Shown in pieces: positions 23,401 through 34,870 of a DNA stretch of 64,000 bases. Source of the DNA: Saposhnikovia divaricata (Eukaryota; Streptophyta; Magnoliopsida; Apiales; Apiaceae). How positions within the stretch are numbered: the stretch's first letter is position 1; the number at the start of each line of letters is the position of its first letter. The notes below the pieces were generated by a model. It was not told the origin of the DNA. It ran no database searches and saw only the letters and a list, made by a program, of their open reading frames with translations. The DNA lies in assembly GCA_036435485.1 (NCBI GenBank), contig CM071596.1, forward strand, positions 135,433,001 to 135,497,000, read 5' to 3'. A program made the position numbers and the translations under genes.

Positions 23401-25739
23401 CAGAGGAATATCGTTCAATCGTCTTTAAAGAGCCTCTATTTGTTGAATACTTCCGTCTTGTGAGTTCTCTTCATATGCTTTTCTCTTTTAATCTTCTGCT
23501 CGAAATGGAACTATTGCATCAAAAACCCTCTTCGATCTCACTCTCACAGCATGTGTTTATTAGCTAGTTTGTATCTTTTGCTGTTTCAGATAAAATGTTG
23601 CTCGATTTTTTATAATTTGCTGCTTACTCCTTCATATGTCTGCAATTAGAATTACTTTGTGATACTTAAATCACTGCCTCCCTCTAAAAGCTCTTAGGAT
23701 CTAGTAATGACATTACATGCACCATTATATATACCTGTATATAATTAGAGTAAAACAGTTATTTGACATGCCATGGTATGGTCGTCAGAGTCCCCTAACT
23801 AAAAAATAGGGCTATCGTGTGATTGTCACATGGGTTCTATAAAACTAAAAAATAGCTAGATATCATATAAATAAAAACTAGAATATATTTTAAGACATAA
23901 TGGAAAGTTTGGTATAAAAATACAAATAGAAAATATCTAATACTTCTTTTATTAAATACCAATAAAAAGGCATCATTAATATGGCGTAATCGCACGCGAA
24001 TCCTGTATAACTAAAAAATAAGTGTAAAATTAGAAAGTATTTTAAAATATTTAAAGAAAAGTTAGTACTCCCTCCATCCCTTTTTAGTTGGCACATTTGC
24101 AAAAGAAATTTGTCCCTAAATAGTTGTCACATTCCTTGTTCCAATACATATTTTTACCAATTTTTCCATATATACCCCTTTATTTCTAATACCAATGTTT
24201 GACTTTATAACTCATAATTCATATGTTAAAATTAAGGGCAAACATGGAAACAAATTACATGATTAAAATTTTCTTAATATGTGTGTTTTTTGCAAATGTG
24301 CCAACTAAAAAGGGACGGAGGGAGTATAATAATTAAAAAAAAATCTACGTCTTGAAATAAATAACACTCATTCCACTAGATGCCCATTTAAAAATATAAT
24401 TAATATAAAATATCTAATACTTTTTTATGCATATTCATATATATTAAAATAACAATACAAGTAAATAATTAATATAATTAGATTTTCAATAATATTATAT
24501 ATTATATAAAATAAATGATAAATATGTATCACTGTAAAATACATAATATAATATTGACTTTTACTAAAAATTAATAGAACTAAAATTTTATATCAAATCA
24601 ACACAAATATAAATTTAAAAAAAACAGTAATATAAAGAAATTATTAAACTTAAATCTATAAAAAGCTAGTGGAAGATAATACATGTAAAGTCTGATGTTG
24701 CATGTGTTTGCAATATGCAGGCAACACCAGAGCTGGAATATGGTCGCATGAACATCGGTAGTCGTCCATCAAAAAGGAAAACGAGTGGTGGAATAGAATC
24801 TCTGCGAGTAATCCCATGGATCTTCGCATGGACCCAGACGAGGTTTCATCTCCCAGTGTGGCTTGGCTTTGGAGCTGCATTTAGGCATGTACTAGATTAC
24901 GATATAAGAAATCTTCAGGTGTTGAAGGAGATGTACAATGAATGGCCTTTCTTTAGAGTGACATTAGATTTAATTGAGATGGTTTTTGCCAAGGGAGACC
25001 CAGGGATTGCTGCATTGTATGACAAGCTCCTTGTTTCAGAAGAACTATGGCCATTTGGTGAGCGACTGAGAACAATATATGAAGAAACCAAGAGGCTTCT
25101 GCTCCAGGTAATCTAGAATGTAAAATTTTTATATTTGGGTAATTAAATGTATAACCTAAAGAAAAGTAAAATTGCTTAGCCTAGCGGTGGCTTGACTATT
25201 TATTTATCTTTTTTTTTAGCTGACCTTATCAAAAAAACAAGCAAAGTAGTTTCAAAAAAAAAAAAAACCAAGCAAAGTAAATTGTTAGATTGCTTCATTT
25301 TGGGGAAGAAGATTTGGCAGATTGTCAAATAGTAGGGCATGGAGCACCATTATGGACAGATTTTATGATCATTAAAGTTCTTAAAGAAAATCTCAAGGAA
25401 AAAAGTGGTCATGTAGCATTATTCTCTTCTTTGGTTTTGTAGATTGCAGGTCACAAGGATTTGTTAGAAGGAGATCCATATTTGAAACAGAGGCTCCAAA
25501 TTCGTGAGTCATATATCACAACCCTGAATGTTCTCCAAGCCTACACATTGAAGCGGATTCGTGATCCAGGTTATGAGGTTAAAGTGAAGCCACGTCTTTC
25601 AAAGGAAATTATGGAATCGAACAAACCTGCTGCAGAGCTTCTCAAGCTTAACCCTACTAGTGAGTACCCTCCTGGACTGGAAGATACACTTATTCTGACG
25701 ATGAAGGGAATAGCTGCTGGGATGCAGAACACTGGCTGA
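18342..25739 (+). CDS. PPC: Phosphoenolpyruvate carboxylase, plant type, 10 coding exons
   Basis: Cytosolic PEPC adds bicarbonate to PEP to give oxaloacetate and phosphate, feeding the TCA cycle and, in C4/CAM plants, carbon fixation. My coding exons are 18342-18509, 19446-19837, 19930-20014, 20147-20369, 21192-21295, 21401-21488, 21893-22047, 22461-23459, 24721-25107 and 25443-25739. They join in frame to 965 residues, ending in the plant-type QNTG. All splice sites are GT-AG. Visible landmarks are the regulatory phosphorylation motif EKMGSIDAQLR (Ser11), catalytic His172 (TAHPTQSVRR), Lys600 (YSDSGKDAGR) and the FHGRGG/GRGGGP loop with Arg641. Ala774 and Arg884 are the C3-type states of the positions that distinguish C4 enzymes. 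Odd changes include Leu292 in GNLRVTPEV and Ile638 in GRGGIVGRGG. A MULE lies directly before the ATG. Confidence 0.96.
18903..18954. repeat. (GA)n microsatellite in PEPC intron 1
   Basis: About 26 GA/AG units in the first intron. Confidence 0.95.
20409..20490. repeat. (CT)n(CA)n compound microsatellite in PEPC intron 4
   Basis: About 29 CT units run directly into about 12 CA units, some 40 bp after the exon 4 donor. Confidence 0.95.
24068..24324. mobile_element. Stowaway-type MITE in PEPC intron 8
   Basis: The 257-bp element has ends CTCCCTCCATCCCTTTTTAG and its near-perfect complement, extending about 36 bp into each side through AGTTGGCACATTTGCAAA. It is flanked by TA on both sides (24066-24067 and 24325-24326). 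TA duplication and CTCCCTCC termini are hallmarks of the Stowaway group of Tc1/mariner MITEs. Confidence 0.93.
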
Positions 25740-28679
25740 GAAGATAACTTGTCATTTGTTACATAAATAATACAGAAGTTGTGAATTACAAATTGACATG
25801 CCCATGTATTTGCTGTTTATTAGTTTGTTACGGTTTTATTAGTTTGTATTAACATATTTGCGACACTTTTTTTGCAACTTTTAAATTGTTAAACTATTAA
25901 CAATCCTTTTACGTCTATGTACATATCCGTATCTTTGAATTTGTCTAACTTACAAACCACAACATCATTAAACCTAGACATATTAATCCAAACAAATCAA
26001 TTCAGTTGCTCTGGGACTCTGGTACCATTTGTAACTTTTCCCGCCCAAGTAATCTGGTTTTGTGTTTGGGAATGGGTGACAAAATTTTTGAAACAAAGTA
26101 AACAAATATAAATAAAAAAAATTCACAACCTAAAGGAAAATGATAATATGTTAAAAGAAACCTCTGTCACATGTAGTGCCGTGTCAATTTATTTTATAAA
26201 TAATCGTTATTAAAAAGCATAAAATAAATCAATTAAGAGATATTTAAGAGGGATACAGCATAGAGTTCTATATTCTCCTCTCAAGAAAGAAAGGATAAAA
26301 GAACAACGTTACATAAAAGTACTTTCAGACCCCTCTGCTGTCTGCTACATTACTGGATAAAGATACCAAAAATTAATAAAAAGCAGCAGATTTCCGAAAA
26401 CCAGCCTGACTAAAATAAATTTTAGTAGTAGATGTCCAAATCAATCCGCGGACTGCCGTGGTACATACATTACTCTGGTGTCATAAGTCATAATGCAGAA
26501 GCCACTTTCTGCAATAGTTCATGCCAGAACAAACTTGTATTCTCAAACAGAAAACCTCTCAAAGGTCCAAAATATTCCTCCTCTTCCACGGCTCCGCTGC
26601 ATTTCTGGTACAGTATCGTTTCTTTATTTCATAAATGGTATAGTTACGTTGAACTTTAAAAAAATGGTATAGGGCGCCACTTCAACTGACGGCCAAGGAG
26701 ATAGACTTGAAGTGGCGACCCTGTAACTTTTTTTTTTTTCAATTACTCTTTCTTCCTTTATTATGCAGCAAGAAATATACATGTTAAATATGCATATGAT
26801 GAAGCAATTTTGCACAAAAATATAGCTAGTTTTAACATGATTTTTTTATAATTTTATAGGTTGAAATTTAAGTATAAAAGATCTACTTTTTTATAAGCTA
26901 AATTTTTTTTTTAAAAAATAAGTGCAATTATGGTATTATTTTGTCCAAAAATAACAACTATAAATAAGATTCTTAACAATTAGTTTGCGAAGGCATGTTG
27001 AGGGGTCTAAAAAATTGAATTTTACAAGTTTTTTGTCATTATTGTTGTTTCACATTATAGTATTGACGTCCTTTTTTTGCCCTTAATAATAACATCTATA
27101 TATCATATTTTGCAACAAAAATAAATTTGAAAGAAAAATGAAAATCAATAATTATGTCAAATATATATTTAGAAAAATATTTATATAAAAAATCAATTAA
27201 TTTATATTTATTCAATGTAATACTTGATTTTTAATATACAAATTTTTTTGCTTCAAAGTATTGTGGTCAAGTTTTTGTAGAAAGTAAAAGAAATAAAAAA
27301 AATTTGGGGTCCCCAAACTTTTCTTTGTCAGTCTTTGAACATACAGGTTTAGGGCAAAATAAATAAATGTAAAAAAAATATTTCTAAATTTTTTGTTTCC
27401 TAAACGTGGTTGATAATAATACTTTAATATGAAAAAATAAATCATGTAGATTTGTTTTCCATGCCTCTGAAAATGACTTATTGTCTTGAAAATTTTGTAC
27501 AAGTAAAATGAATCTTCATGATTAAAAAATATATATTACATAATTTTTTGAATTTTTTTTTACTTTTTTAATTGTATTTAAGTACTTGACGATTCCACTT
27601 TGAAAGTGAGAACAAAAAAAATCATATTAGTTTTAGATTAAAACAAATAACAAAATTATGTAAAGTGCAAAAATAAATGTTAGACATTGTAATTGATTTA
27701 TATTTTTCTTTCAATTTTTTATTGTTGTCTAAATATCATATAGAAATGCCATTATTTTAGGGGGGGGGGAAATTTAACGTAATTTTTTTTTTGTTTCTTT
27801 TACTTCATACAAAAACTTGACAACAGTAATTTGAACTAAAGATCTTTGGAAAAATACAAATTAATTATTACATTAAATAAATATAAATTAATTGATTTTT
27901 GATATGAATATTTTTTTGAATATATATTTAAGATAATAATTGATTTTTATTTTTCTTTCAAATTTATTTTTGTTTCAAAATACGATATAGAGATATTATC
28001 ATTAATGGCAAAATAATTTTGACAAAAAATTTCATTTTTTTTGGTTTCATACACAAGTCTACCATAATATTTTGACAAAAAAACTGAAAAATATATAAAT
28101 TAGTTATAACATGAAGTAAATCAACTAATTCATAAAATAAACTTTTTGAATTTATTTTAATGTAATAATGAATTTGTTTTTTTTCTTTACAAAATTTATT
28201 GTGTTAATGATAAAATTTTAAAATCAACAAAATTGAATAAGCTTGAATTGAATTTATTTGTAATTTTAATGAAAATGAGTTTTCAACAGGATATTCTTAT
28301 AAAAAATTGAATTTGAACTTTTTGAAAAAATTTGAAAATTTATATTAGCATCTTAAAATTTCAGAAGAAAATATATTTTAACAATAAACTTGCTTCATTA
28401 ATTTAACGGATAAATAAATGATTCGAAAATGTTTTTTTTTAAGTAAATGATTCGAAAATGTTAAGTATTTTCATAAAATTGCTCTTAATTTAATTTATAT
28501 ATATTAAAATTGCTCTTGGCTTAATTTATATAAATTGATTATTTACTTTCATTTTCAAAAACTCATATCTTTTATATTCAAAATTTTCAAATTTTTTTTA
28601 CTATAAAATTATTATTAATCCATATTCATGTTTTAAGAAAAAAATGAAACAAAAATTACCAAAATAATTTGAGATCCAA
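25740..28679. other. Intergenic, very AT-rich
   Basis: The first few hundred bases probably hold the PEPC 3' UTR, but no clear poly(A) signal was chosen. No coding exon is supported. Around 26660-26720 a small stem pairs GCGCCACTTCAA with TTGAAGTGGCG. The word CTTGAAGTGGCGAC recurs inverted at 28721-28734, so the 2-kb AT-rich block between may be an old insertion. A run of nine or more G occurs near 27760. Confidence 0.5.
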
Positions 28680-28922
28680 ATAATATTTATTTGTTAGGAA
28701 GAATAATATCCAATTAATCTGTCGCCACTTCAAGTGGTGTCTGTCTACCATTTTTGCAAAGTTGAAGGTAGCTATACCACTTATGAAACAAAGGAACGGT
28801 ACCAGAAAAGCAACGGAGCCCCTCTTCCACAGGGAGGCCAGCTGCTTCTTTTCTCGGGTTCGTTTGTACATAGGAAAGATCATATATGCAATTATAGTTG
28901 GATCCTGAACCCCGGTGATTGC
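28680..28922 (-). pseudogene. RING-finger E3 ligase pseudogene, 3' part
   Basis: Read on the minus strand from 28922, the sequence continues the protein broken at 55596: AITGVQDPTIIAYMIF, then a charged stretch and FLVPFL. In plant RING proteins of this family I expect LQA-LGDPDPSIIVH followed by a FL-PFL segment near the C-terminus, so the order fits. After FLVPFL the frame breaks: a +1 reading gives FHKWYSYLQLC, matching the family's Trp/Cys-rich tail only loosely. It is separated from its 5' part by a MULE with a 26-kb retrotransposon inside. Confidence 0.6.
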
Positions 28923-29231
28923 GAAAAAAATGCTAAAGATAACATTTTTTTTTGGATAAAAATGATGAAAATAACGTTTTTTAGGGTGTGAAAATTAACG
29001 TTTTGGATACGCATTTTCAATTTGGGTATACTAATACGCATTTTGAATTTGGGTATTAATGGGCCCCACAGGGACAAAACCAAAAAAAAAAAAAAAGGTG
29101 AAACGCACTTTGGAAATGGGTATCTGGCCCTGATACGTATTTTAAAAATGCGTATCGGGCCACCATTTTTTATTTTTTATTTTTTGTTTTTGTTTCTATA
29201 GGACCCGCTGATACCCAAATTCGAAATGCGT

Positions 29232-30235
29232 TGTTGACGGAGGAATTTGGGAACAACAAATTTTCGGGTACGTCGCCGGAAACAAGATCTGTTGCAGCGG
29301 TTCTTCGTCGGAAAAAGTTGTTATGTAGGTGGCTGTAAGTAAGTGGTGGCTGAGATTGATAGGGTTAGTGGCGGCTATTCATAGCTCTCGACTTCCAACC
29401 CCTCAATCGGCCTACGTACCCCGATATTTATAGGGGATCAAGCCATACGTAGTTCTTGGAGAACAAGAAACCCAAATGGGCTTGGATAACGGACCAGCTT
29501 CCGGAATGTTCTACTATGAGGCCTAACCACAAAGGCCCAAGGCTCATCCAAGATCTCAAGACTTCACGGATAAGGAAACTTCCCCCGTCGAGGACTAGTC
29601 CTATCCGTTACCAGCTATTTCTTGATTTCAAGGATGCAGGTATAGCCGTGGTTTACCCCAAGTGCAGAACGCATCCCTGTCCTCCGAATGAGAAGCACCC
29701 ACCAGATAGCAGGACAGGTGATCCAGAGCTTTTGGGTGCAAAGTGCAGGATTACTCCAAAGTTCCCCAATGAGAGCGCGCCCATTGGCTACAGGAACAGA
29801 GCTCCCAAAGCACACACCAGAAGTCCCCATCTTTCCACCATAGGGCGCGCCCTTAGTGTTTAAGAAGGGTCCTTTTATCCAGGCAAACCCCTGGAGGCCT
29901 TCTGCGACGGACATCCCCCTCCTGAGATACGACAGGAGGGAATTCTTCAATTTCTGGAATTCCAGCTTGAGTGGAATCCAAGTTTGAATGGAATTTACAT
30001 TTGAATGGAATCCCAGGAAAGATTTCTTCAATGTCTTCTTAGAAAACCAACTTAAACAAATTTGTCACCTTATTCGAATATTTAGGGCGCGCCCTCTTCA
30101 ATGAGAAAGAGAGGGCGCGGCTTAACTTCCTCATTTACTTCCAAAATCCTAATTTATCCTAGAATTCCCCAACTTTAACCCATATTTGACCCGAATCCAT
30201 CTTGAAAATACCCGAACCGAATTTTGGCTATAATA
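29232..30235 (-). repeat. 3' LTR of the Tat gypsy element
   Basis: 1,004 bp, starting TGTTGACGG on the + strand. Its terminal CA has become TA (AATAATA against AACA in the other LTR). It contains GGGCGCGCCC at 29843 and 30085, and a minus-strand TATA-like CTATAAATATC at about 29424-29433. Confidence 0.95.
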
Positions 30236-30251
30236 ACTACCCCCCAATTCC
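30236..30251 (-). other. Polypurine tract of the Tat element
   Basis: Minus GGAATTGGGGGGTAGT directly abuts the 3' LTR. Confidence 0.85.
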
Positions 30252-30405
30252 ATATGAAATCAGAGATGATGTATGGAATTTTTTTTCTGAAAAGCCAAAA
30301 ATTCTTTCACAATTCCTCATCAGGGCGCGCCTTGGAAGAGGGCGCGTCTTCAGAATTTCAACCGTCTATTACCTTACAGCTGTCATCCACTATCTTTTTT
30401 TTTTC

Positions 30406-30413
30406 TATAAATA
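30406..30413 (+). promoter_or_regulatory. TATA box of the antisense gene
   Basis: TATAAATA followed by a C run and a CT-rich stretch (CTCTCTCTAACTTTACTC), the look of a plant core promoter with a pyrimidine patch. It faces right, away from the 3' LTR. A good donor (CAAG|GTATGT at 30564/30565) and acceptor (TTTTGCAG, 30957) downstream would remove a 5'-UTR intron, after which the first ATG is the 31126 start. Confidence 0.6.
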
Positions 30414-31125
30414 CCCCCCCTCTCTCTAACTTTACTCTTTTTACTTTTCTCTCTCCCCGAAAAACACTCTCCTCCGGCGATTTTTGATTTTCCGAGCAAA
30501 AAGTTGACCAAATCGATCGCTTCCGGTGCTTTCTTTTCACATATTTCGTTCAAGAACTCTCAAGGTATGTTTTAACACCCTCACTTCTCAATTTAACCGC
30601 ATAAATCTTATGTTATGCCGATTTAACTGTTCATATACTTTATGTTCTTTATTTTTCCGGTGTATATATATATGTATGCATTGCCGTTTGATCCCTTTAC
30701 ACTGCTACAATTTCTACAAAACATGTTTCTGTATATTAAATTAATCTTTAGGGCGCGCCTTACACATAGGGCGCGTCCTAGGATTCTTGACTCCATCTGC
30801 TCAGCTTCACCTTTGTTAAGGCTGGCCTTAGTTACGTGTATAGGCACCCTCTCTATTGAATTCGACCAACCTATTAGTTTTGACTTTGTAGAAACGATTC
30901 TCATTATATTCCTCTCATGGGCGCGCCCTCAGTTTCTTTATTTTTTTAATTTTGCAGCTGGAGGGCGCGTCTTCACCATTTCATCCTTTCAAGGAATTCA
31001 ATAAAAACAAAGGGATATACTCTCCCTTACCAGCTCCACTTCCTCCAAATCATTACCGACCTCTTTTCTCATTTATTTCTTCAGAAGAAAGGGCGCGCCT
31101 TATCAAAGACTTTAACGAAGACAAA

Positions 31126-33425
31126 ATGAGTTTTTCCAATGAAGACTCCTTGGACAATATTCCCCTTAGCAGCCGTATAAACAACACAGAAACTTCAAAA
31201 CCAATACCCGAAAAAACTCCAAACCCTTTGCATACAGATCCCTCAGACAATGATTATATTCCAAATTCCAATTCCTCCAACGACACACACTCTTCTGACA
31301 CTTACTCCTCTGAGGGCGCGCCCTCAGCTTCTTCTATTTCACCTATAGCCGACTCCGAACCTACATCTCCATTACCTTCTCCAGTCCCGTTTAGACATTG
31401 GGAAGTCCTTGATGAAGAAATCGATATTGATTTTGGTAAATATGATACCATGTCTGAAAAGGATAAAAATATTCTTAGAAAGAAACGAGGCAAATTGGCT
31501 TGTGTGAATATGTGTTCGACAGCCACAAGCGACGAAGTAGGATGGGCTATGCAATATTATGGCCAAGAAGGAATCTGGGCCATTCCATATGCTCACCACC
31601 GCCCACACATCTTCAATTACGGTAAAAATTTCAAAATTCCGAGGATGGTCTTAACTCCAAAACTTATAGCTCTTGGTGTGGGCGCGCCCTTACACCCATA
31701 TCTAAGGCAAGTACTCGAATGGTACAATCTTGCACCCATTCAACTTAGTCCCAATAGCTACAAACTTTTACTTGGTTTATTCATTCTCTATCACGATCTG
31801 GAATTTGGAGCTCCCTCCATGCACGAAGTCAGTTTCTTCTACAGCATTCGTCAATCCAGTATAGGCTATTACTATTTAGTAATAAATAAGCCTCACAATA
31901 ATAAAGGATTTTCTGAGGGTAGGGTCAGCCACACCAAACATTGGAAGGAACCATACTTCTTCGTTTGGGATGTCCCTCGAGTTCGTGTACAGTTCAACAC
32001 CGATCCCTGTAAGTCAGGGCGCGCCTTAAATCCTTTTTTCCTTAATAACTTTCCACTCTTGAACTTTCATTAACTTTGAATTAACACAGATAGAAGAGTT
32101 CAGAAAACTCTCCAAGGCGCGGCCTTTTCCAGGGCTCAGGCTGTCCTCAAAATTGCCGAAGAAAAATTCAATCTTCAAACTCTTATCACAAAAGAAAACC
32201 TAAAAAGAGTTGGGATTCTTTCTGAGAGGGTTGGTTCCTTTTGTAAATTTAAGAAATTTAGAAATGGTGTTGCCGTTCCCTCACCCTCTAGTGATAGCGA
32301 CGAAAATTATGACTCCAATGAAGGTATAAAATTATAGATTAGGACGCGCCCTAATATTTTATTACTTCTTTACTTAACATGTGCTTCATAACCCTTTCCT
32401 AAGGCGCGGCTTAATTGTTTCTCTTGTCTTGTGCAGATATGGCTCCTCGAATTCCTCGTGGTTTCGGAGGTACAAAGAAAAATGACAAGGAGAAAAGCGA
32501 TGAAAAAGCTGGTACCTCCAGGGCGCGCCCTGCAAAAGATTCTAGCAAAAGTATTCCTTCGAGTGATTACCTGAAGAGGGATGTTGAGGTTCTTCATGAA
32601 CCTGTTGAGAAAAGCAAGAAACAAAGGATCGAGGCCGCGCCCTCCTATGTTGAAACTCTCATTGGGCCTTCTGCGTCCTCGTTTGTCAAGGAAAACGAAG
32701 TGGATAAATGGCAAAACATGGATGCTGAAGAGGAAATTCATTCCATGATCCATGCCTCTGCCCAGCTCCTCATCCAATCTCTAGGGCGCGCCCAAAGAGT
32801 CCACAAGGAAAAGCTTCACCTTAACAAACTTGAGGCTGAAAATAGGAAGTATTCAAAGATGATCATTGAGAATGATAATAAATGGAAGAAAGATCTAGAC
32901 GCCAAGGATGCTACAATTGCTGATCTGAAACACGACCTTGATGAATCTTGTGAACATCGTGACCTTCTGAATTCCAAAAATGTCAGGTTGGAGAAAGAGA
33001 TTGAGGAGTTGAAAATACAGTGTGACAGTCTTGAGATCGAGAAGGCTGACTGTTGGAAAGATGAGAAACAACGTGTTGAGGATGAAAACTTCCAAAGGGG
33101 CTTTGACTTCTATCTCCTTGGTTTTCTGGCTAATGATCCTGACTATAACTGGGAAGAAAAGTTTGGTCGCGAAAGTGCTGAGGATACCGAGGACTTCAAG
33201 AGGGTGCACGCAAGTGCAATTAAAGAAAAGAGGATCGAGCTAGGTTTGGACAAGGATCCTCAGGGCGCGCCCTCTTCCACAGATATTCCTGAAGCTCAAA
33301 ATCAAGATGCTCAAACATTTCCTCCTGTAACAGATCAAGCCTCCATTCCTGAAGATACAACTCCTCTCTCCATCATCCAGTCTACAAACAACCAGGACGC
33401 GTCCCCTGCTAAGGACGCGCCCTAA
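31126..33425 (+). CDS. Antisense gene of the Tat element (gypsy-type transposon protein, four exons)
   Basis: This gene lies opposite to gag-pol, between pol and the 3' LTR. Coding exons are 31126-32008, 32090-32323 and 32437-33425. A probable non-coding first exon ends at 30564, with the second exon beginning at 30958. Both coding introns are GT-AG, and the three pieces join without a stop to 701 residues. Residues about 1-95 are Ser/Pro-rich. Residues about 120-310 match the Pfam family called putative gypsy type transposon (PRMVLTPKLIALGVGAPLHP, LSPNSYKLLLGLFILY, HWKEPYFFVW). Residues about 480-620 form a coiled coil, then FLANDPDYNWEEKFG and a low-complexity tail. Such antisense ORFs are known from Tat elements, but their function is not. 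Several GGGCGCGCCC palindromes fall in its exons, 5' UTR and introns. Confidence 0.8.
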
Positions 33426-34257
33426 AAACTTTTATCATCTTTGAACTCTTGCTGGGTTTTAACATTTAAGGTGCGGGCCCTTTGTAAAACCCTGCAAATT
33501 GTTTTTTGAATGTCTTGAATATTGTCCGTGTTTTTTATGACTTTAAATATTGTGTTTCTGCAAAATTCTGTCAACTGCCAAATTATTTTTACCGTAAAAC
33601 AGCTATAGGGCGCGCCCTAACATATAGGGGCGGCCTTTGTAAAATTTTCTTTATCACTGTTAAAAACACATCTTCAAAAATTTTCAGATAATTCTTCTAT
33701 TTTTCACATCATATGATGTGAAAAGTTGTTAGTTAAAATTCTTCAGTGTAAATACAGGGCGCGCCCTAGTTACTTTTGAACGCGGCCTCTTGTGCTTTAT
33801 CAGCCAATATTCTTTCAACTCTTGAAAACATTGAAACGCATAGGATTAAGTCTTCATTCATGTTGAGGGCGCACCCTAAGGGGTTACCCTTTTCAATATT
33901 CCTTTAACTTGTCAATTATTGCTAGTAATTACACAGAATTTCATAGGGCGCGCCCTAAGGCATAGAGCACAACCTCTTGTAAAAAAGAATCTTCAAAAAA
34001 CTTGAAAAAATGTCTTGATAAACTTTATTAACCTTCAAATAAACTCAAATCTCAACAGAACAGGGGAAGGTATACATGAACTACCCCCCGAGCTAAGGAG
34101 AATAAACTTCGAAAAAACGTGGAATAAAAACAGCAAGTCTCGACTAGAACTAAAGAAGGTGTATGTGTACTACCCCCCTAGACTAGGAGAAGATTTATTT
34201 ATACTAGTCTATAACTTAAATATAAGCCTTCATACAATAGGGGGCCAAAGCCGCACC
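33426..34257. other. Spacer between the antisense gene and the end of pol
   Basis: Non-coding and AT-rich except for palindromes GGGCGCGCCC at 33608, 33757 and 33946 and degenerate relatives near 33474, 33626 and 33866. The sense pol and the antisense gene converge here. A short stretch at 34070-34180 has two ACTACCCCCC(G/T) words resembling polypurine-tract complements. Confidence 0.6.
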
Positions 34258-34870
34258 CTACTGATAGTATTTTCGCAGATGCTCTGCATTCCATGCCCTT
34301 GGAATTGTGTTGCCATCCAAGTCCTCTAGATGATAAGTCCCTTCCCAGATGATAGACTTGATCTTGTAAGGTCCTTCCCAGTTGGGACCAAAGACTCCAT
34401 GTGCTGCTACCCTTGTATTTGGCATAACTTTCCGCAGAACTAGATCACCCACCTTGAAAGGTTGAGCCTTCACCTTCTTGTTATAATACCGTGCAGCCCT
34501 CTGCTGATAAGTTGCCAACCTCAACTGCGAATTTGCCCTCATTTCTTCTAGGAGATCAAGATTTAACCTTTGATTAACCATATTTGATTCTTCATCATAA
34601 AAATCTCTTCGGAATGATCCTGCCCCAATCTCAACCGGAACCATTGCCTCACATCCATAAGACAACATAAAAGGGGACTCCCCCGTTGTGGTCCTTGGAG
34701 TTGTGTTATATGACCATAAGACCATAGGAAGTTCTTCAGGCCAATTCCCTTTGCTTTCTTCCAACTTTGTCTTCAAGGTATGCTTGATTATTTTGTTGAT
34801 AGCCTCTGTCTGCCCATTACTTTGAGGATGATACACAGCTGCAAATTCCTTGTTTATCCCCAAATCATCT
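34258..34870 (-). CDS. Tat integrase, C-terminal part (split by copia)
   Basis: The frame starts at the copia insertion point with DDLGINKEFAAVYHPQSNGQ and continues TEAINKII, containing the third catalytic acid (Glu) of the integrase D,D-35-E core. It ends in a plant gypsy integrase C-terminal domain (PFKVGDLVLRKV, GPNWEGPYKI). The rest of the core lies at 48359-48786. The bases 34866-34870 (TCATC) are the left copy of the copia target duplication. The frame closes normally after EHLRKYYQ. Confidence 0.92.

Noticed and set aside
29456..30031. 135- and 138-aa open frames in the Tat LTR (also 54710-55285)
   Set aside because: Overlapping frames on opposite strands within an LTR, with no domain. 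Both copies are simply LTR duplicates.
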